Shown here piece after piece: positions 18,538 through 31,313 of a stretch of 64,000 nt of DNA; the stretch's first letter is position 1, and each line of letters starts with the position of its first letter. Origin of the DNA: Thalassotalea sp. Sam97 (GTDB lineage Bacteria; Pseudomonadota; Gammaproteobacteria; Enterobacterales; Alteromonadaceae); the NCBI RefSeq assembly GCF_041379765.1, contig NZ_CP166919.1:1054001-1118000 (forward strand). The letters run 5' to 3'. The notes under the pieces were generated by a model. That model did no database searches and was not told the origin of the DNA. It was given only the letters and a program-made list of their open reading frames with translations. The position numbers and the translations under genes were made by a program.

Positions 18538-18565
18538 TTGACATCGAAACTGAGATGCGTAGAAT
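18538..18565 (+). promoter_or_regulatory. rRNA operon promoter P2
   Basis: TTGACA (18538-18543), a 16-base spacer and TAGAAT (18560-18565), followed by ACGCATCC. It has the same layout and nearly the same discriminator as P1, 147 bases further down, giving the tandem P1-P2 arrangement of gammaproteobacterial rRNA operons. Confidence 0.78.
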
Positions 18566-18810
18566 ACGCATCCTCTTCAACGGCAAACGCCGCGGAAGTT
18601 CAAGCAATAACGAATGCGATTATTGCTTCAATTCTTTAACAAATAGTTATCATGCAATTTGTGTGAGCACTCACAAGAAAATGGTTTTACCATATTGTCT
18701 TTAAGACATAACTTGATGAGTGACACGCAAAACGACATATGTCAAGTTGGTAGCAATACCAACAAGCGTAATTCATTGAGTCGATTCTTCGGAATCACGA
18801 TTTAATTTTT
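18566..18810 (+). other. rRNA leader with boxA-like site and 16S processing stem
   Basis: The transcribed leader holds a boxA-like TTCTTTAACAA near 18632-18642 for antitermination. It also holds CAATTTGTGTGAGCACTC (18655-18672), which pairs with GAGTGTTCACACAAATTG at 20373-20390 after 16S (17 Watson-Crick pairs and one G-U). That is the expected RNase III stem around precursor 16S. Confidence 0.7.
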
Positions 18811-20349
<1,539 letters not shown>

Positions 20350-20716
20350 CCTTAAGTAAAACATTCCTTGTCGAGTGTTCACACAAATTGAATGATAACA
20401 TTCGCATGCCTAAGTCATAGATTTAGACATGATGCTCTTTAAAAATTTGGAAAGCTGATATTAAACCCGGTATTTCATAGAAGACTATGTCGCGTAGTTC
20501 TTCAATAAAATGTGAAATACCAAAACGAAGAAGAAATTCTTCAAAAATTGATTTTTAAAATCAATTTCTTTCAAGGTCGAATTTAGTACATCCATGTACA
20601 ATTCGACATCCAAACATCCGTGTTTGGAACATTCATTTATGAATGCGTGAACATGTCAGACATACATTTGGTCTTGGTTTTGTCACCAAGGCACTCGAAA
20701 CTTTTTGGGGTTGTAT
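20350..20716 (+). other. 16S-23S spacer without tRNA genes
   Basis: A 367-base spacer. No tRNA-Ile, tRNA-Ala or tRNA-Glu sequence is visible. It holds the 3' strand of the 16S processing stem (20373-20390), a boxA-like GCTCTTTAAAAA near 20434, and an AAATTGATTTTTAAAATCAATTT hairpin region near 20548-20571. Just before 23S, TGGGGTTGTATGGTTAAG (about 20706-20722) pairs with CTTAACCATACAAC-ACCCA after the 23S gene, forming the 23S processing stem. Confidence 0.8.
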
Positions 20717-23598
<2,882 letters not shown>

Positions 23599-23771
23599 AC
23601 AACACCCAAGAGGTTTTCCTCAGGTGTATATGGTCTGACATAAAAAAGTTCAAGCATTCATATTGAAAGAAAAAGTTAATATCAGATTTCCAGATTATTA
23701 AATACGTGGAGTCGTCGCTCCTAGCCATCCATGGCTTCGCGACATAAATACATCCATGTATAAAAGTTTTT

Positions 23772-23889
23772 TGTCTGGCGACAATAGCACTTTGGAACCA
23801 CCTGAACCCATGCCGAACTCAGAAGTGAAACGAAGTAGCGCCGATGGTAGTGTGGGAGTTCCCATGTGAGAGTAGGTCATCGCCAGGCT
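23772..23889 (+). rRNA. rrf: 5S ribosomal RNA, copy 1
   Basis: 118 bases, with the conserved CTGAACCCATGCCGAACTC and GTAGCGCCGATGGTAGTGTG segments. Helix I pairs GTCTGGC with GCCAGGC. It lies 173 bases after 23S and is followed by its own terminator. Confidence 0.95.
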
Positions 23890-23899
23890 TCAAATTCTG

Positions 23900-23927
23900 A
23901 AAAGCCCGTTCAAAGGGACGGGCTTTT
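23900..23927 (+). terminator. Terminator after 5S copy 1
   Basis: Stem AAAAGCCCGT (23900-23909) with ACGGGCTTTT (23918-23927), a strong GC hairpin followed by a short T-run. Confidence 0.8.
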
Positions 23928-24000
23928 ATCCTAAGCTTTAAGCTAGGTTCACTTAGTTTTATAGTATAGTGAATATACCTTAACGTTTAGAAAAGTTTTT

Positions 24001-24118
24001 TGTCTAGCGACAATAGCACTTTGGAACCACCTGAACCCATGCCGAACTCAGAAGTGAAACGAAGTAGCGCCGATGGTAGTGTGGGAGTTCCCATGTGAGA
24101 GTAGGTCATCGCTAGGCT
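24001..24118 (+). rRNA. rrf: 5S ribosomal RNA, copy 2
   Basis: 118 bases, identical to copy 1 except at two positions that pair with each other in helix I: CTAGCG/CGCTAG here against CTGGCG/CGCCAG in copy 1. The duplication includes upstream bases AAAAGTTTTTTGTCT. Because a terminator lies between the copies, it needs either readthrough or its own promoter; a weak candidate is TTCACT (23948-23953) with GAATAT (23971-23976). Confidence 0.92.
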
Positions 24119-24131
24119 TCCAAATAAAGAG

Positions 24132-24157
24132 AAAGGCTGCCAGTGTGCAGCCTTTTT
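24132..24157 (+). terminator. Terminator after 5S copy 2
   Basis: Stem AAAGGCTGC (24132-24140) with GCAGCCTTT (24147-24155) followed by TTT. It differs in sequence from the terminator after copy 1 and resembles the one at 25657. Confidence 0.8.
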
Positions 24158-24210
24158 TGCTTTAAAGCTTGGAAACAATAAAATACTTATAACTGTTTTA
24201 ATCATATTTA

Positions 24211-24317
24211 TGTCATCCCACTGAACCCATGCGCTCTTACCAAAACAGCAGAAGTAAATGAAGTAGCGCCGATGGTAGTGTGGGAGTTCCCATGTGAGAG
24301 TAGGTCATCGCTAGGCT
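24211..24317 (+). pseudogene. Degenerate third 5S rRNA copy
   Basis: The 3' half (GAAGTAGCGCCGATGGTAGTG onward, to CGCTAGG near 24316) matches copy 2 exactly. The 5' half is damaged. The helix I 5' strand and loop A are missing after TGTC, and CTGAACCCATGC is followed by a changed stretch (about 24233-24258) where copies 1 and 2 read CGAACTCAGAAGTGAAAC. It cannot fold as a normal 5S and is probably not functional. Confidence 0.8.
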
Positions 24318-24325
24318 CCTAATTA

Positions 24326-25645
24326 GGTACCGTCCCAGAAAGTGTGTCTCTCTTATTTTAATTTCAGTTTCAAATTACCTAGTTAAACAAGTTACTTTTC
24401 TCAAAGCGACTTATCGGGTATTGGTAAGTCGTTTTATTCATATCCAGTGCTACCTTACTTAGAATGGTTAATACAGAATCAACACTTGGCATGGAATTCC
24501 TTATTTTTAACGTTCGTTTGAATGATTTATTTAATCGTTCAATCCAGTTGGTAGTATAAATCATATTGCGGATGATCGGCTCAAAGTCCAAGTATGTGGC
24601 GTAATACTGCAAGTACGGCTTATCAATAAACATCTTAAAGTTAGGATATCTCTTACCCCACTTCTCATATAACCACCGAGCGCGGATCATAAGTTCTTCA
24701 CGGTCATCTGATTGATCATCTAAATTAAAGACAAACCTCAAATCATCAGCGACTTCACCACGATGAGACTTCTTCACTTTTTTTAAGATGTTGCGTTTCA
24801 TATGTAAGACGCACTTTTGAATTTTACATTGATAATGCCGTTCAATGGCCGAATCTAAGCCCGATAGGTTATCAATCACAGCAAGGTCGATTTGCTTGAG
24901 GCCACGCTCCTTTAAATCTAACAAGATGTCATCCCAATTGGCTGCTGATTCGGTCGGTGCATTGTAAATACCAATCACTTCACGAGTCATGTCGTGCTTT
25001 ACCGCTAAAACGATATAGTAGGCTTCGCTAGAAACCGTTTCACGCTTTGTTTTGATAAATGTCGCATCGAGATAAATGATGGGGTAATAATCGCATAACT
25101 TCTGTTTTCTGAAGTCTTCCATTTCCTCATATAGGCTCTTAGTAATGCGCGATACGGCGCTTCGAGTGAGCTTTTGGCCATAGATAGATTCAGTTATTGA
25201 TTCAATTTCTCGAGTTGTAAGCCCCTTGGCATAAAGCTCAAAACAAAGTTCGTTCAGTGTATCGCTTTGCTCTTTCATGACATTGAGGATCCAAGGCTTG
25301 AATTGATTTAATCGATCACGAGGTACCTGTAAAGATAGAGCATCACCTATACCTAAGCCTGCCACAGGTCTATAGCCATTGCCTTTGTTACCTTGAGAAG
25401 ATCTTAGGTATTCCGTTCGCTCAGCTTTCATAAATGAATTAAGGGCGAGCTCTAATACCTGATTTAGACCACCTGGCTTTTGGATTAAAGAATCTAATGC
25501 TGCTTGAATTTGCTTACTATTCAGCGTTAAATTAGTCATAGTCTCTCTCCGTTTGTTGTTGATTGTTTTTTGGTCGAAACTTTCAACTAAACTAAGAGAG
25601 ACTTTTTTATTTGTCTAGTGGGACACACTTTAGTGGGACGGTATG
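24326..25645. mobile_element. IS256-family insertion sequence, 1320 bp, complete
   Basis: Left end GGTACCGTCCCAGAAAGTGT and right end (reverse complement) CATACCGTCCCACTAAAGTG are imperfect terminal inverted repeats sharing TACCGTCCCA and AAAGTGTGTC. One transposase gene fills the element on the minus strand. The insertion separates the degenerate 5S copy from the terminator at 25657. Both ends, duplication and gene are intact, so it may be active. Confidence 0.9.
24379..25539 (-). CDS. IS256-family (mutator-type) transposase
   Basis: A 386-residue DDE transposase that cuts and joins the element ends. The catalytic residues are probably Asp in YLDATFIKTKRE (near residue 155), Asp in LAVIDNLSGLDSAI (near 220) and Glu in TTNWIERLNKSFKR (near 335). 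CVLHMKRN near 245 is the CxxH region of the family. Many members have DG where this one has DN in the second motif. The gene is intact, starts MTNLTLNSKQIQAAL, and has a GGAGAGA-type site a few bases before the ATG. Confidence 0.93.
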   Translation of the reverse strand: MTNLTLNSKQIQAALDSLIQKPGGLNQVLELALNSFMKAERTEYLRSSQGNKGNGYRPVAGLGIGDALSLQVPRDRLNQFKPWILNVMKEQSDTLNELCFELYAKGLTTREIESITESIYGQKLTRSAVSRITKSLYEEMEDFRKQKLCDYYPIIYLDATFIKTKRETVSSEAYYIVLAVKHDMTREVIGIYNAPTESAANWDDILLDLKERGLKQIDLAVIDNLSGLDSAIERHYQCKIQKCVLHMKRNILKKVKKSHRGEVADDLRFVFNLDDQSDDREELMIRARWLYEKWGKRYPNFKMFIDKPYLQYYATYLDFEPIIRNMIYTTNWIERLNKSFKRTLKIRNSMPSVDSVLTILSKVALDMNKTTYQYPISRFEKSNLFN

Positions 25646-25656
25646 CCTAATTAAAG

Positions 25657-25684
25657 AAAGGCTACACATTGTGTAGCCTTTTTT
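25657..25684 (+). terminator. rRNA operon distal terminator, displaced by the IS
   Basis: Stem AAAGGCTACAC (25657-25667) with GTGTAGCCTTT (25671-25681), a 3-base loop and a T-run. Removing the IS and one CCTAATTA would place it directly after the degenerate 5S copy, the same layout as copies 1 and 2. Confidence 0.82.
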
Positions 25685-25843
25685 ACGTTTTACATCCATG
25701 TAAAACGCCCTTTGGGAAGATTCGCTTAGAAAAATTGTTCCCAACAATTTTTTGCTTTCTAATCTAGCAACACACCCTAGTTATTAATCATTGTGCATTA
25801 TCGGGCATAGCTAGCCCCTTATCCTAAACCTATCGTACACCGT

Positions 25844-26110
25844 TATACCAATCACATTAAGTTATTGCTCACTCAGTGAGAATTTAAAGGCTTTTAAGTA
25901 AGGCTTTGATTGCAGAGAATGGTTATTCCATTGTCAAAATCAGTTACGCAGCATAAAAGCCTTTAAAACTCACCCGTAGGGAGTTTACCAGAGGCCCATT
26001 TACGGCCCTATATTTCATTAATATAGAATGACTATTTCAATGAAATCTATGTTGTAACTGAACCTCTGCTCTAACTCTGAGTTGGGCACAAACTTAGTGT
26101 AATTGGTATT
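25844..26110. mobile_element. MITE-like element, about 267 bp
   Basis: The left end TATACCAATCACATTAAGTT (25844-25863) and the reverse complement of the right end, AATACCAATTACACTAAGTT (26091-26110), match at 17 of 20 positions. Subterminal inverted repeats are also present (TTAAAGGCTTTT near 25884; AAAAGCCTTTAA near 25956). No gene is inside. The first 52 bases recur exactly at 44671-44722. The element ends one base before the stop codon of the HAD gene, so that gene's 3' end borders the insertion. Bases 25685-25843 before it show nothing recognisable. Confidence 0.65.
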
Positions 26111-26111
26111 A

Positions 26112-26762
26112 CTAACCTATAACTAATTTACTCAGCTCACTAACAGAATGTACCATACGAGTTGGTCTTCGTTGATTCAATTCGTCGATATGTCCCGCTC
26201 CATGGGTTATTGCAATACTGTCTATTCCTGCATTATGTGCCATGTCTATATCGTACCGACTATCACCGATGTACACAGCCTGTTCTCTTTCAATGCTTAA
26301 CGTTGTTAATATTTGCTCTAGCATATCTGGATCAGGTTTGGCTTTGGCGTCGTCAGCACAACGCAAACAGTGAAAAAAGTCAGTTAGCTTGGTTTCACTA
26401 AGTACCTCTTCTAATCCATAACGACCTTTGCTCGTTGCAATAGCTAGCTTTTTATCCTTATCTTGAAGCGCTTCAAGTAATTCAATGCTGCCTTTAAACA
26501 TGGGAGAGGCAACTTGGTTAAAGGATATAAAATGTTGCCGATATGCCTGTTGCAGAGCATGTAATTGTCTATTACTGGCATTAGGAAATAAAATATCACA
26601 TGCATCATGTAATCCTGCGCCAATTATACGTTTGCATGCAGGTATTGATGGAACGGGTAAATCAGCTTCGCTTGCCGCATGTTGTAATGAGGTGACAATT
26701 TTACCTATCGAATCCATTAAGGTGCCGTCCCAATCAAAAATATAAAGCTGATAATGGTGCAT
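26112..26762 (-). CDS. HAD-superfamily phosphatase (phosphoglycolate phosphatase-like)
   Basis: A 216-residue HAD-IA phosphatase. Motif I is IFDWDGTLMDS at the N-terminus, motif II is IATSKGR near 105, the Lys lies in KAKPDP near 140, and motif IV is YIGDSRYDIDMA near 165. Gph- or YrfG-like small-molecule phosphatase activity is likely, but the substrate cannot be assigned. Start 26762 (MHHYQLY) is preferred over the Met two codons earlier because AGGA lies 8 bases upstream of it but only 2 from the earlier one. It is transcribed away from the SMC-like operon. Its stop codon abuts the MITE. Confidence 0.85.
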   Translation of the reverse strand: MHHYQLYIFDWDGTLMDSIGKIVTSLQHAASEADLPVPSIPACKRIIGAGLHDACDILFPNASNRQLHALQQAYRQHFISFNQVASPMFKGSIELLEALQDKDKKLAIATSKGRYGLEEVLSETKLTDFFHCLRCADDAKAKPDPDMLEQILTTLSIEREQAVYIGDSRYDIDMAHNAGIDSIAITHGAGHIDELNQRRPTRMVHSVSELSKLVIG

Positions 26763-26935
26763 ACTCATGATCCTTTTAATGTACTGATGCTGATGCGCAA
26801 AATTGAAAGTATAAACAGACTACGAAATATATCAGCTAACGGATGTATTTGACTGTTTTTATGTTGATAAATTAAGCAGTAAACACGCCTCTGTGAGTTA
26901 ATGCTAATCATCCTGTATTTATCGCCAATAACGGG

Positions 26936-26964
26936 TTTACAAGGCCTTTAAGCGTATTTAAGAT
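26936..26964 (+). promoter_or_regulatory. Candidate promoter of the SMC-like operon
   Basis: TTTACA (26936-26941), a 17-base spacer and TAAGAT (26959-26964), 33 bases before the ATPase start. The AAAAAGG at 26970-26975 is too far from the ATG to be a normal ribosome binding site, so translation initiation looks weak. Confidence 0.55.
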
Positions 26965-26997
26965 AGAGCGATTATGATAAAAAAGGCTGCTTAATTT

Positions 26998-29900
26998 ATG
27001 TCCGGATTACAACGGATCATTCTGATCGATACCCACCTACCAGGGCTTGTTGAGTTAAAGCTTAATGGCCATACCAATATTTGTGGTACTAACGCCTCTG
27101 GTAAGACAACGTTACAACGTCTTGTGCCCGTGTTTTTCGGTGAATCACCGAATAAGGTCGTGCCTGCCACACGAGATAACTTTCAAAAATGGTATTTGCC
27201 TCGCGAGTCGAGTTACATTATTTACGAATACCAGCGTGTCGATGGGCAAACCTGTATGGCGGTGTTAACGTCATCCGCTACCGGGGTGCTATATCGTTTT
27301 ATTGCTAAGCCGTTTGTTAGCAGCGATTTTATCGCCGATGATATGACCGGCAAACGAGCAATAAATGTCTTAGAAGTCATTAAAGCGGCAAAACGTGAAG
27401 GCGTTGCGGTTACCAAGGCACTTAATAACAAAGAGTTTAAGGCGGTTGTTCAAAACGATCGAGCAATGATGAATGCCAGTGCCAGTAAACGCGATTTGGT
27501 TAATGCCGCACGCTTGTTTAGCTTGTGCGAACACAATGCCAAGCTGCGCCATATCGAAAAATTGATCAAAGCAGTACACTCTAAAGAAGGCAAGATGGAA
27601 ACCATCAAAGCCATGATTGCTGCGATTTTGGAAGAAGATGGCGTACAAACACCAAGCAGTAAAATATCTAAAAGTCAGGTCGAAGATTGGCGCAAAGAAT
27701 GCTCATTGATCCGTCAGTTTGATGAGCTCATGCCACAATATGACAAGCTTAAAGTGGTTAACGCTGGCTTAGAGCAAAGTGAACAACGTTTAGCGCAGCT
27801 GCAACAGCAAATCAGTCATGATTACACGTTATTAGCTGAATCTGTGGTAAAAGCGCAAAGCGATCAGCAAATGTATAAAGGTAAGTTAACTGACCTGAAT
27901 AATGACTTTGAGGCCGCTCGGGATAGCTTTAACCGTGATATTTCGATTGCTAAAGCGGATATCACCACAGCCGAGCAGAACTTAGATAAAATTGAAGACG
28001 AGTTTAATGCTTGGCAGGATCAAGATATAGAGCAGCATAAGCTGAACATCGATAAAATCCCAGCCTGGCAATCGCAATTGCAGTCGTGCTCAGAGCAACA
28101 TGCGTTGTTAACCGAAGAGCATCAGGATATCGAAGCGGCCTTCCATAAGCGTCAAGCAGAACTTGAGAAAAAGCAAAGCAAAACGCTGAACCAGTTAATT
28201 GAACTAAAGGATCTAGTAAGTGCTCAGTTGCAAGCTCAGCAAAAGCAAGAAACAGCCGCATTACATCAACTCAAAAGCCAACAAGACAGTAAATACCAGA
28301 GATTATTGACCGACTACGATAGTCAAATACAGCAGGCCAATATTGCTCTGCAAAAACTCAAAACCGAAATCGAGTTAAGCGGCCCAAGTCAGCAAGAGCA
28401 GCAAGCTTTGGCGATAGTTGAAAATCAATTAGATGAAGCGCAACTCGATGAAGATAGCGTTCGTGGACAACTTAGCCAAGCACAAGAATACGCTCAGCAA
28501 TTAAAATATCAACAAATCGCCGCACACGAAAAGCTACAAAAAGTCTCGGCTAAGGTGAAGCAAGCGCAAAATAAGGTCGCTGATATCGACGCTTGGTTAA
28601 ATCCTGGCGAGCACACGTTATTAGAATTTCTTCGCAGTGAATGCCATGGCTGGCAAGAACAATTAGGCAAGCTTATCGACCCGCAATTGCTTAATCGCAA
28701 AGATTTGTCGCCACGTTTAGCGGATGATCATCTCCAACAGCAAAGTTTATTTGGTATTTTGCTTGATACCAATGTGATTAATCCTAGCGATATTTTGCAA
28801 TCTGAAGCTGAGCTTGAGCAACAATTGCAGCAAGCTCAACAAGAACTCGCTCAAGTCTTGGCCGATAAGCAACAGCTTGAAGAGCAGCTACAAGGCATTA
28901 ATAACCAGGTTAAGACTGCCGAGCAAGAATGCACAGCGTTAGTTTCGAAAAGTCAATTTAAGCAAAAAGCTCGTCTTCGTATTCAAGAAGAAAAGGCTCA
29001 ATTGAAAGCCGAGCATAAGCAAGCTTTGCTTGAGCGTAAACAAAAGCGACAAAAAGAGCTGACGAACGAGCAAGCAAAAATTGATAAGCTCAACAATCAA
29101 AAAGCAGATGCCATCGAAGAGCACCAAGATGCTTGCCATGACGAAAAAATGGAGCATGAGCTACATTGGCAGCAAATTATTGGCGATATTGAGCAAAAGC
29201 TAACTAGCGCTAAAGTTCAAATTGATGAGGCCAAAGAGCAACACCGCTTAGGTTTGAAAGCTGCGAAAAAGTGGTATCAAGATGAACTTGCTAAGCGTGA
29301 TGTGGATGTTGAGCAAATCGGCCAGTTAAAGCGCCAAGTCGATGAGCTAAAAGAGCTTATTGAAACAACCAATAAGCAACGAGATAACGTTGCTCAATAC
29401 TTACGTTGGTATGATGTGGTATTTAGCCAACAAAAGGCGCAGTACTTACAGCAACAGTCGCAGGCAAAAGAAGCTAAAGCCAAGAACGAGCGCGAATTGA
29501 CTCATGCGCAAACTGCGCATAAACAACAACAGCGACAATATCATGAGCAGCTTAACCAACTCGATAAGGTATTAGCAGAGCAAAATGAACTAGTCAGTCA
29601 AATCAACCACATTAAGCAGCAGTATGCGCTACTTAGCTTACCGAACGTGGAACTCGTTGAAGAAACGGCCTCGATAACATCTCGTGTATCAGAAATCACC
29701 GAGCTGTTTAGCCAATACCGTCAAGCGCTAAAACAAGTGGATGATTATGTGCATTTCTTTGATAATGCTATTGGCCAAAAATCAGGGATCTCGTTAACAG
29801 AAACCTGGGAACGTGCGCGCAGCGAGTGTCAAATAGAAAACAATCAAGGCATTATGGTACTTGATTGCCGTAAAATGGTGAAAGAACTTGAATTACTGCT

Positions 29901-30681
29901 AACGGTATTGGTGCCGCAACACCTGGAAGGGGTGCGTAATAACGGCTTAAACTTTGGTAATGATTTAACTCAGTATTACAATATTCTAGCCGATATTGAC
30001 AAGCGTATTGGTTCGCAATCTCGTCGTATATCTAAAGAAGTGGATCACGAGTTGTTCCTAGATGGGGTGAGTGATTCGAGCGTAAAAATCCGCTCAAAAG
30101 TTAGTGAATTCGACTTTTGGCCAACCTTGCAGAAATTTAACAAGTTACATCAACAATGGCTAGCGGATGAAGAAGCTATATTACCTGATGAAGATTATAT
30201 GCAGACCATAGGTGAGGTATTAGAAGTCCTTGGCCGAGCAACCATTAGCGGTGGTGTCGGGCAGTTACTGGATATTGAATTACACCTCAAAGAAGGCAAT
30301 TCAAATTTGGTGATTCGAACCGATCGTCAGTTAAATGAATCTTCGAGTCATGGTATGGCTTATCTCATTTTATGTAAGTTCTTATTAGCCTTTACCCGTT
30401 TATTGCGTGGCGAGTCTCAAGCTATTATTCATTGGCCAATTGATGAAATTGGGACCTTAGCCAATAAAAATGTGAAGAAGATTTTCGACGCGTGTAAAGC
30501 CAATAACATCAGTGTGTTGGGAGCGTTTCCAAATCCTGAATCGGATGTATTGCATTTCTTTGATAATCGTTACTTAATTGACAAAAATGCCAAAGCGCAA
30601 AAACTCCGTATGGTACAGCCTAAAACTAATCCAATCGCAGAGAAGTTAAAACAGCGCCGTCAACAGGAGGCCATCGCATGA
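26998..30681 (+). CDS. SMC/MukB-like coiled-coil ATPase, probably DUF3584 family
   Basis: A 1227-residue SMC-type ATPase. Walker A is GTNASGKTT (residues 30-38), then WYLP (65-68) matches the GKT...YLP pair I associate with DUF3584. Long Gln/Glu/Lys-rich coiled coils span about 230-520 and 600-930, broken by a hinge-like globular piece near 525-600 and a smaller one near 800. The C-terminal head has the signature NESSSHGMAY (near 1115) and Walker B IIHWPIDEIG with Asp1149-Glu1150. No CxxC zinc hook was found, against a plain Rad50/SbcC. The stop overlaps the next start by 4 bases. With the two following genes it resembles a MukBEF/MksBEF/JetABC complex, predicted to bind and move or sort DNA. 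Function here is unproven. Confidence 0.72.
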   Translation: MSGLQRIILIDTHLPGLVELKLNGHTNICGTNASGKTTLQRLVPVFFGESPNKVVPATRDNFQKWYLPRESSYIIYEYQRVDGQTCMAVLTSSATGVLYRFIAKPFVSSDFIADDMTGKRAINVLEVIKAAKREGVAVTKALNNKEFKAVVQNDRAMMNASASKRDLVNAARLFSLCEHNAKLRHIEKLIKAVHSKEGKMETIKAMIAAILEEDGVQTPSSKISKSQVEDWRKECSLIRQFDELMPQYDKLKVVNAGLEQSEQRLAQLQQQISHDYTLLAESVVKAQSDQQMYKGKLTDLNNDFEAARDSFNRDISIAKADITTAEQNLDKIEDEFNAWQDQDIEQHKLNIDKIPAWQSQLQSCSEQHALLTEEHQDIEAAFHKRQAELEKKQSKTLNQLIELKDLVSAQLQAQQKQETAALHQLKSQQDSKYQRLLTDYDSQIQQANIALQKLKTEIELSGPSQQEQQALAIVENQLDEAQLDEDSVRGQLSQAQEYAQQLKYQQIAAHEKLQKVSAKVKQAQNKVADIDAWLNPGEHTLLEFLRSECHGWQEQLGKLIDPQLLNRKDLSPRLADDHLQQQSLFGILLDTNVINPSDILQSEAELEQQLQQAQQELAQVLADKQQLEEQLQGINNQVKTAEQECTALVSKSQFKQKARLRIQEEKAQLKAEHKQALLERKQKRQKELTNEQAKIDKLNNQKADAIEEHQDACHDEKMEHELHWQQIIGDIEQKLTSAKVQIDEAKEQHRLGLKAAKKWYQDELAKRDVDVEQIGQLKRQVDELKELIETTNKQRDNVAQYLRWYDVVFSQQKAQYLQQQSQAKEAKAKNERELTHAQTAHKQQQRQYHEQLNQLDKVLAEQNELVSQINHIKQQYALLSLPNVELVEETASITSRVSEITELFSQYRQALKQVDDYVHFFDNAIGQKSGISLTETWERARSECQIENNQGIMVLDCRKMVKELELLLTVLVPQHLEGVRNNGLNFGNDLTQYYNILADIDKRIGSQSRRISKEVDHELFLDGVSDSSVKIRSKVSEFDFWPTLQKFNKLHQQWLADEEAILPDEDYMQTIGEVLEVLGRATISGGVGQLLDIELHLKEGNSNLVIRTDRQLNESSSHGMAYLILCKFLLAFTRLLRGESQAIIHWPIDEIGTLANKNVKKIFDACKANNISVLGAFPNPESDVLHFFDNRYLIDKNAKAQKLRMVQPKTNPIAEKLKQRRQQEAIA

Positions 30682-31313
30682 TAAGTTTACAAGGCAAGAT
30701 AATGGAAACCCTTTTGAGTGGTGGCTTTATCTGTAAAACCAGTGATGAGCTTGCATATCAATACCTGCAAAAAGCGGAACATTATGATGCGATTGAGCGC
30801 CAGCTAAATACCATGAATCGCACCTTGAGCTCAGCTAACGACGGTAATGTGTTATTTTGTGCGTATCAGAGTATTGGCGATGATGAACGTAAACAGGTCA
30901 ATAGCCAGTTCAAAGAAGTTTCATCATCCTTATTGCCACTGGTTGAATGGTTGGTGTTGGTGCAAGAAGCTCAAGGTGACAATACTCCAATCAGTGAAGG
31001 TAAAGTTATTCGCCTTAATAAGCTACAAACGGTTATTGAGGATGTGCCAGCATTTGCCGAGCAATTAGCCAAAATCGCGCGCTACAGCTTATTTAATTCC
31101 TCCAGTAGCGCCATTGATAATCAGCTAAAGCAAATTTTTAAACGTTTGACTGAGTTAGGTTACTTGTTGCGTCCAAACCCTGAAACGCAAATTTATTTGG
31201 CCACCGGTAAAGTTGATTATTTATTCGATATTATTCGTTTTATTGATGAAGCGGAAAGCCTAGGATTAGAGCAGCAAGCTGAAATGGCGGTTCAGCAGGG
31301 AGATCTGCTGTGA
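30678..31313 (+). CDS. MukE/MksE-like accessory protein (candidate)
   Basis: A 211-residue soluble protein of predicted helical, winged-helix character. It starts MISLQGKIMETLLSGGF, and LKQIFKRLTELGYLLRPNPETQIY (about residues 148-171) looks like a recognition helix plus beta-wing. Size, position after the SMC-like ATPase, and 4-base overlaps on both sides suggest the KITE (MukE/MksE/JetB) subunit of a condensin-like complex, which would bind the kleisin and regulate the ATPase. Direct sequence similarity to MukE is weak by eye, so the call rests mainly on context and fold pattern. Confidence 0.55.
   Translation: MISLQGKIMETLLSGGFICKTSDELAYQYLQKAEHYDAIERQLNTMNRTLSSANDGNVLFCAYQSIGDDERKQVNSQFKEVSSSLLPLVEWLVLVQEAQGDNTPISEGKVIRLNKLQTVIEDVPAFAEQLAKIARYSLFNSSSSAIDNQLKQIFKRLTELGYLLRPNPETQIYLATGKVDYLFDIIRFIDEAESLGLEQQAEMAVQQGDLL

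Larger units (their letters stand above)
24318..25653. repeat. 8-bp target site duplication CCTAATTA around the IS
   Basis: CCTAATTA at 24318-24325 and again at 25646-25653 directly flank the element. Eight bases is the usual IS256-family duplication. Perfect copies suggest a fairly recent insertion. Confidence 0.88.

Noticed and set aside
23698..24205. Two near-identical minus-strand frames over the 5S genes
   Set aside because: They are reverse readings of the duplicated 5S sequence; the similarity reflects the rRNA copies, not a gene family.
24211..24317. Third functional 5S rRNA gene
   Set aside because: The helix I 5' strand and loop A are missing and the stretch after CCCATGC is altered, so a normal fold cannot form.
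26998..30681. Plain Rad50/SbcC assignment for the large ATPase
   Set aside because: No CxxC zinc-hook was seen, no SbcD nuclease gene is adjacent, and the partner genes fit a condensin-like complex better.
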